The notes under the pieces: generated by a model
What the model was told of the DNA's origin: nothing
The model's database searches: none
What the model saw: the letters and a program-made list of their open reading frames with translations, nothing else
Origin: Circinella umbellata
Taxonomy: Eukaryota; Mucoromycota; Mucoromycetes; Mucorales; Lichtheimiaceae
DNA: 64,000 nt
Assembly: GCA_025093555.1 (NCBI GenBank)
Contig: JAIWNF010000007.1
Coordinates: forward strand, 310,001-374,000
Reading direction: 5' to 3'
In this document: positions 60,522 to 64,000 of the stretch, piece after piece
Position numbering within the stretch: position 1 is the first letter of the stretch
Layout: every line of letters begins with the position of its first letter
Program-made: the position numbers and the translations under genes

Positions 60522-62940
60522 ATGCTTTCAAGATTTTGCCAGATCGGCGCTCGACGTCAATTTGCAACAGAGTATGCCGGTCTGCGAAATGTACGGTCTG
60601 TGCGATCAACACAACCAAGCACATTATTGACTAATAGACGTATTGGTAACCGTAAATACTCGTCAGAGAAAGAAAAACCCGAACAACAAAACAATAAAAA
60701 AGAACAACACGAAGCAGACGACAAGCCATTCAATGTACCTAAAGGTTTTGAAGGCTTCTTCGGTGGTAAAAACGCTAATAATACAAATGGTGCTAAACGA
60801 GCTGCCGATCAACATGCTAAACGATCAGCAGACGAAGTTCCAAAACCACCAAAGAATGAAGGAGGAAGTGGTGGTAATAGCGGTGGTGGTAACAAGCCCC
60901 CAGAGGTACAAATCAATGTCAACACTGTTGTTGGTACAGCTGTGGGTACCTATGTTTTATGGAAATTAACATCACCAAGCGAAGATTCGCGTGAAATCAC
61001 CTGGCAAGCATTCCGTTCGTCATTACTTGACAAGGGTATGGTGGATCGTCTTGTTGTACTTAACCGTAACCGAGTACGCGTCCACTTACGTCCTGAAGCT
61101 TCGTCACTTGGTGTTTCTCCAGCTCAAACATTCTATTTCAGTATTGGTTCTGTTGATAGTTTTGAACGTAAATTAGAAGATGCACAAAACGAACTTCAAA
61201 TTCCATCCAGTGAACGTATCCCTGTTTCTTACCGTGATGAAATTAGTTTGTTGAATACCATGCTTCACTTTGCCCCTACATTATTATTGATTGGTGTCTT
61301 GTATTATATGACTAAGCGTGGTCCAGGTGGTGGTGGCCAAGGTATCTTCGGTATCGGCAAGAGCAAGGCTAAGATGTTCAATCAAGAAAAGGAGGTTAAG
61401 GTCAAATTTAAGGATGTCGCTGGTGCTGACGAAGCCAAGGAAGAAATTATGGAATTTGTCAAATTTTTGAAGAATCCTGCTGCTTATGAACGATTAGGTG
61501 CTACAATTCCTAAGGGTGCCGTTTTGTCTGGTCCTCCTGGTACTGGTAAGACTTTACTCGCAAAGGCTACTGCTGGTGAAGCTGGTGTTCCTTTCTTGAG
61601 TGTCTCTGGTTCTGAATTCGTTGAAATGTTTGTCGGTGTGGGTCCATCGCGTGTCCGGTTAGTAAATCAAATAATATAGCTTTTCATATATGCTTTCTTT
61701 AAAAAAATTGAGAGCTAATTTTTTTATATACTTATATTCGAACTATAACACTTATTACAGAGATCTGTTCGCTACAGCCAAGAAAAATGCCCCTTGTATC
61801 ATTTTCGTTGATGAAATTGATGCTATTGGTAAGGCTCGTGGCAAGGGAGGTCATATGGGTGGCAATGATGAACGTGAAAGTACATTGAATCAGTTACTTG
61901 TCGAAATGGATGGTTTCGATTCAAGCGAGCATGTCGTCGTGTTGGCCGGTACCAATCGTCCTGATGTCTTGGATCCTGCTTTGTTACGTCCAGGTCGTTT
62001 CGATAGACATATTGCAATTGATCGCCCTGATATTGGTGGTCGTGCTCAAATCTTTAAGGTTCATCTTAAGCCTATCAAGACCCCTGTTGATGTTGAATTC
62101 TTATCGCGCAAATTGGCTGCTTTGACACCTGGCTTTTCTGGCGCTGATATTCACAACGTATGTAACGAAGCTGCTTTGATTGCTGCTCGTCATATGAAGG
62201 ATCAAGTTGAAGAATCTGATTTTGAACAAGCTATCGAACGTGTGATTGCTGGTCTTGAAAAGAAATCGCGTGTCTTATCCCCTGAAGAAAAGAAGACAGT
62301 TGCTTATCACGAAGCTGGTCATGCCGTCGCTGGTTGGTACTTAAAATACGCTGATCCATTGTTAAAGGTGTCTATTATCCCACGTGGTGTCGCTGCTTTG
62401 GGTTATGCACAATATTTACCTAAGGATCAATACTTGTTCAGCGAAAAACAATTGTTGGATCGTATGTGTATGACATTAGGTGGTCGTGTTTCGGAACAAA
62501 TCTTTTTTGAATCAATCACCACTGGTGCTCATGACGATTTGCAAAAGGTAACCAAGATTGCTTATGCTCAAGTTACAACTTACGGTATGAACAAGAAGGT
62601 TGGACCTATCTCGTTCAATGACCCTCAAGGGGAACAACAGTTCCAAAAACCATTCTCAGAACAAACCGGCACCTTGATTGATAATGAAGCTCGAAATTTG
62701 GTTAACGAAGCATATACCCGCACAGTTGACCTGTTGACAGAACGCAAGGAAGAGGTTGAGAAGGTTGCTAAGTTATTATTAGACAAGGAAGTAATTACTC
62801 GTGAAGATATGGAGAACTTGTTAGGAAAGCGTCCGTTTGTTGAAAAGACTGTATATGATGAATATGTTCGACGACCAGAAACATCACAACCACCACCATT
62901 CCCTGAAGATACTCCTAGTGGAGAAGTCAACTCATCATAA
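60522..62940 (+). CDS. Mitochondrial m-AAA protease subunit (Yta10/Yta12/AFG3L2-like)
   Basis: Two exons (60522-61657, 61761-62940) give 771 aa, within the family range. The N-terminus [20 protein letters not shown] is a matrix presequence. A Lys/Gly-rich linker precedes the FtsH extracellular-type domain flanked by two membrane helices ([14 protein letters not shown] and [17 protein letters not shown]). The AAA ATPase has Walker A GPPGTGKT (about 337), Walker [13 protein letters not shown], and [18 protein letters not shown] (arginine finger region). The zinc protease site HEAGHA is at about 562, with a distal [14 protein letters not shown] holding the third ligand. It degrades unassembled inner-membrane proteins and matures mitoribosomal subunit L32 in known systems. 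Whether it is the Yta10 or Yta12 paralogue cannot be settled here. All catalytic residues are present. Confidence 0.97.
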
Positions 62941-64000
62941 TAAAGAAGTAAAATAGCCCCCTTTCCTTCTCATCATTATTTTTATACATATATTATCCTC
63001 CCTTCTTTTGATTTATCATAGACCAACAATTTATATGTTACATATAAAAAATTTTATAAAGACCTTTTCTTTTTTCTATTAATTAAGAAGAATAAACATT
63101 CCTTTTTTCAAATATGCTTGTAATAAAAGAAAATTACGACAAAAGAGATAATAAAATATTTTAACTATGATTGTACAAAACAGCCTTTTTCCACATTTTT
63201 AATAATTACTTTTATAACGAATTTTGCAATAAATTAGGGTACCAATGAGTACACTAACTCGCCTCTTTCACGTGAGTTAATTCAAATTTACATTGCGTCA
63301 TAAATATGCAAAACAGATATAATTTGTAATTGTGCAATGCTTGAAAGTTGTAAAATTAACATCAGCAAATAATATAGTTACCATGTTATTATCAAAGCAC
63401 TTCATGTATATTATTCTATACCCAACTCATACCTACGTACGTACCAATCCACAGTTGCAAAATTTATGTGGAGGCCATACATATCCGCTTTTAAAATAAA
63501 CAGAACGTGAACAATTCTACAATTTTAGAATAAAAGTTTTGTGTTGAGTCAATGAGGAGGCTGCTGATAGTGTATAGTGGCATTCCATCTACAAATTCGC
63601 CTTTCTTCCAACGTCAATGTTTTTTGAGGAGAATACATAACCCGTTGATAAAAAGAAGTGTCCAACTCCCAACATCAAATGTTATCTTTTGAAGTGCAAT
63701 GTATAAGATGAAAACGACATAAGTTGATAAGATCATTTGCTAACACATCAAATATTACGTGATCTTGAAGATTAATATTTCAAAAACAAAAAATTGATTG
63801 TATATACTATATTGTCAACATATAGTTGATACATTGGTAAATAGTCTAAATCTTTAACTCTTTTTTTTTTTTTTTGATAATTGCAAAGTGTTATTGCCTG
63901 TAAATATTTGCTACATTACTCTAGTATATCCTGCAATTGTTATGAGTGAGTTCAGGTATACTTTTGAGTAGCTTCATCACAACTATTGAAAAATAATGAA
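62941..64000. other. 3' flank and intergenic sequence to window end
   Basis: AATAAAG immediately follows the stop of the m-AAA protease gene and further AATAAA-like signals lie near 63090. Beyond this, AT-rich sequence with one short coding-looking minus-strand segment (63549-63665, see findings). Confidence 0.5.

Overview
The window is nuclear DNA of a fungus, most likely an early-diverging Mucoromycota (Mucorales-like) species. Base composition is AT-rich. Genes carry several short GT-AG introns, mostly 50-100 bases and occasionally several hundred. There is a decayed Tc1-type transposase, and the gene families are typically fungal (Opy2, SUR7/PalI, Nha1 antiporter, Mub1/SamB, Yap-type bZIP, Trs85). 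I saw no tRNA, rRNA, CRISPR array or viral gene. Exon boundaries were worked out by hand from splice sites and reading-frame continuity. For each multi-exon gene except the bZIP and SUR7 genes, where one junction is ambiguous, the exon lengths add up to one uninterrupted frame.

Layout, left to right. 1-2500: edge of a possible nuclease-like gene (-), a 260-base hexanucleotide array that also reads as a Gly-Tyr repeat ORF (-), and a broken Tc1-like transposase (+). 2505-4679: mitochondrial aspartate aminotransferase (-), followed by 3.7 kb with no recognisable gene. 8445-14537 (+): a small acidic COP9-signalosome-subunit-9-like protein, a TMEM62-like membrane metallophosphoesterase and a six-helix membrane protein. 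16516-17600: Yap-like bZIP factor (+). 17783-25494 (-): SLC10A7/Rch1-like transporter, a Whi5-like/C2H2/PHD protein, an Opy2-like membrane anchor and a SUR7/PalI-family four-helix protein. 25.5-29.85 kb: a gene desert containing a hAT-like MITE nested between 21-base inverted repeats.

29853-33965 (-): a BTB protein and a CS-domain/Sel1-repeat tail-anchored protein. 36587-43596 (+): a Dia2/Pof3-like TPR/F-box/LRR protein, a USP36-like ubiquitin-hydrolase fold that has lost its catalytic residues, and a Nup96/Nup145C nucleoporin. 44048-47685 (-): Nha1-type Na+/H+ antiporter. 48541-62940 (+): an unrecognised two-helix membrane protein, Mub1/SamB, TRAPPC8/Trs85 and a mitochondrial m-AAA protease. 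The last kilobase has no clear gene.

The genes are mostly independent housekeeping and signalling genes rather than a cluster with one task. Three themes recur: ubiquitin and proteolysis (CSN9-like, BTB, F-box, USP-like, Mub1, m-AAA), cell-surface and ion homeostasis (Opy2, SUR7, Nha1, Rch1-like), and mitochondria (aspartate aminotransferase, m-AAA protease). The most unusual items are the catalytically dead USP36-like protein, the Whi5/PHD combination, the CS-Sel1 combination, the Gly-Tyr hexamer array whose variation is silent in only one frame, and the MITE with apparent 8-base target-site duplication.
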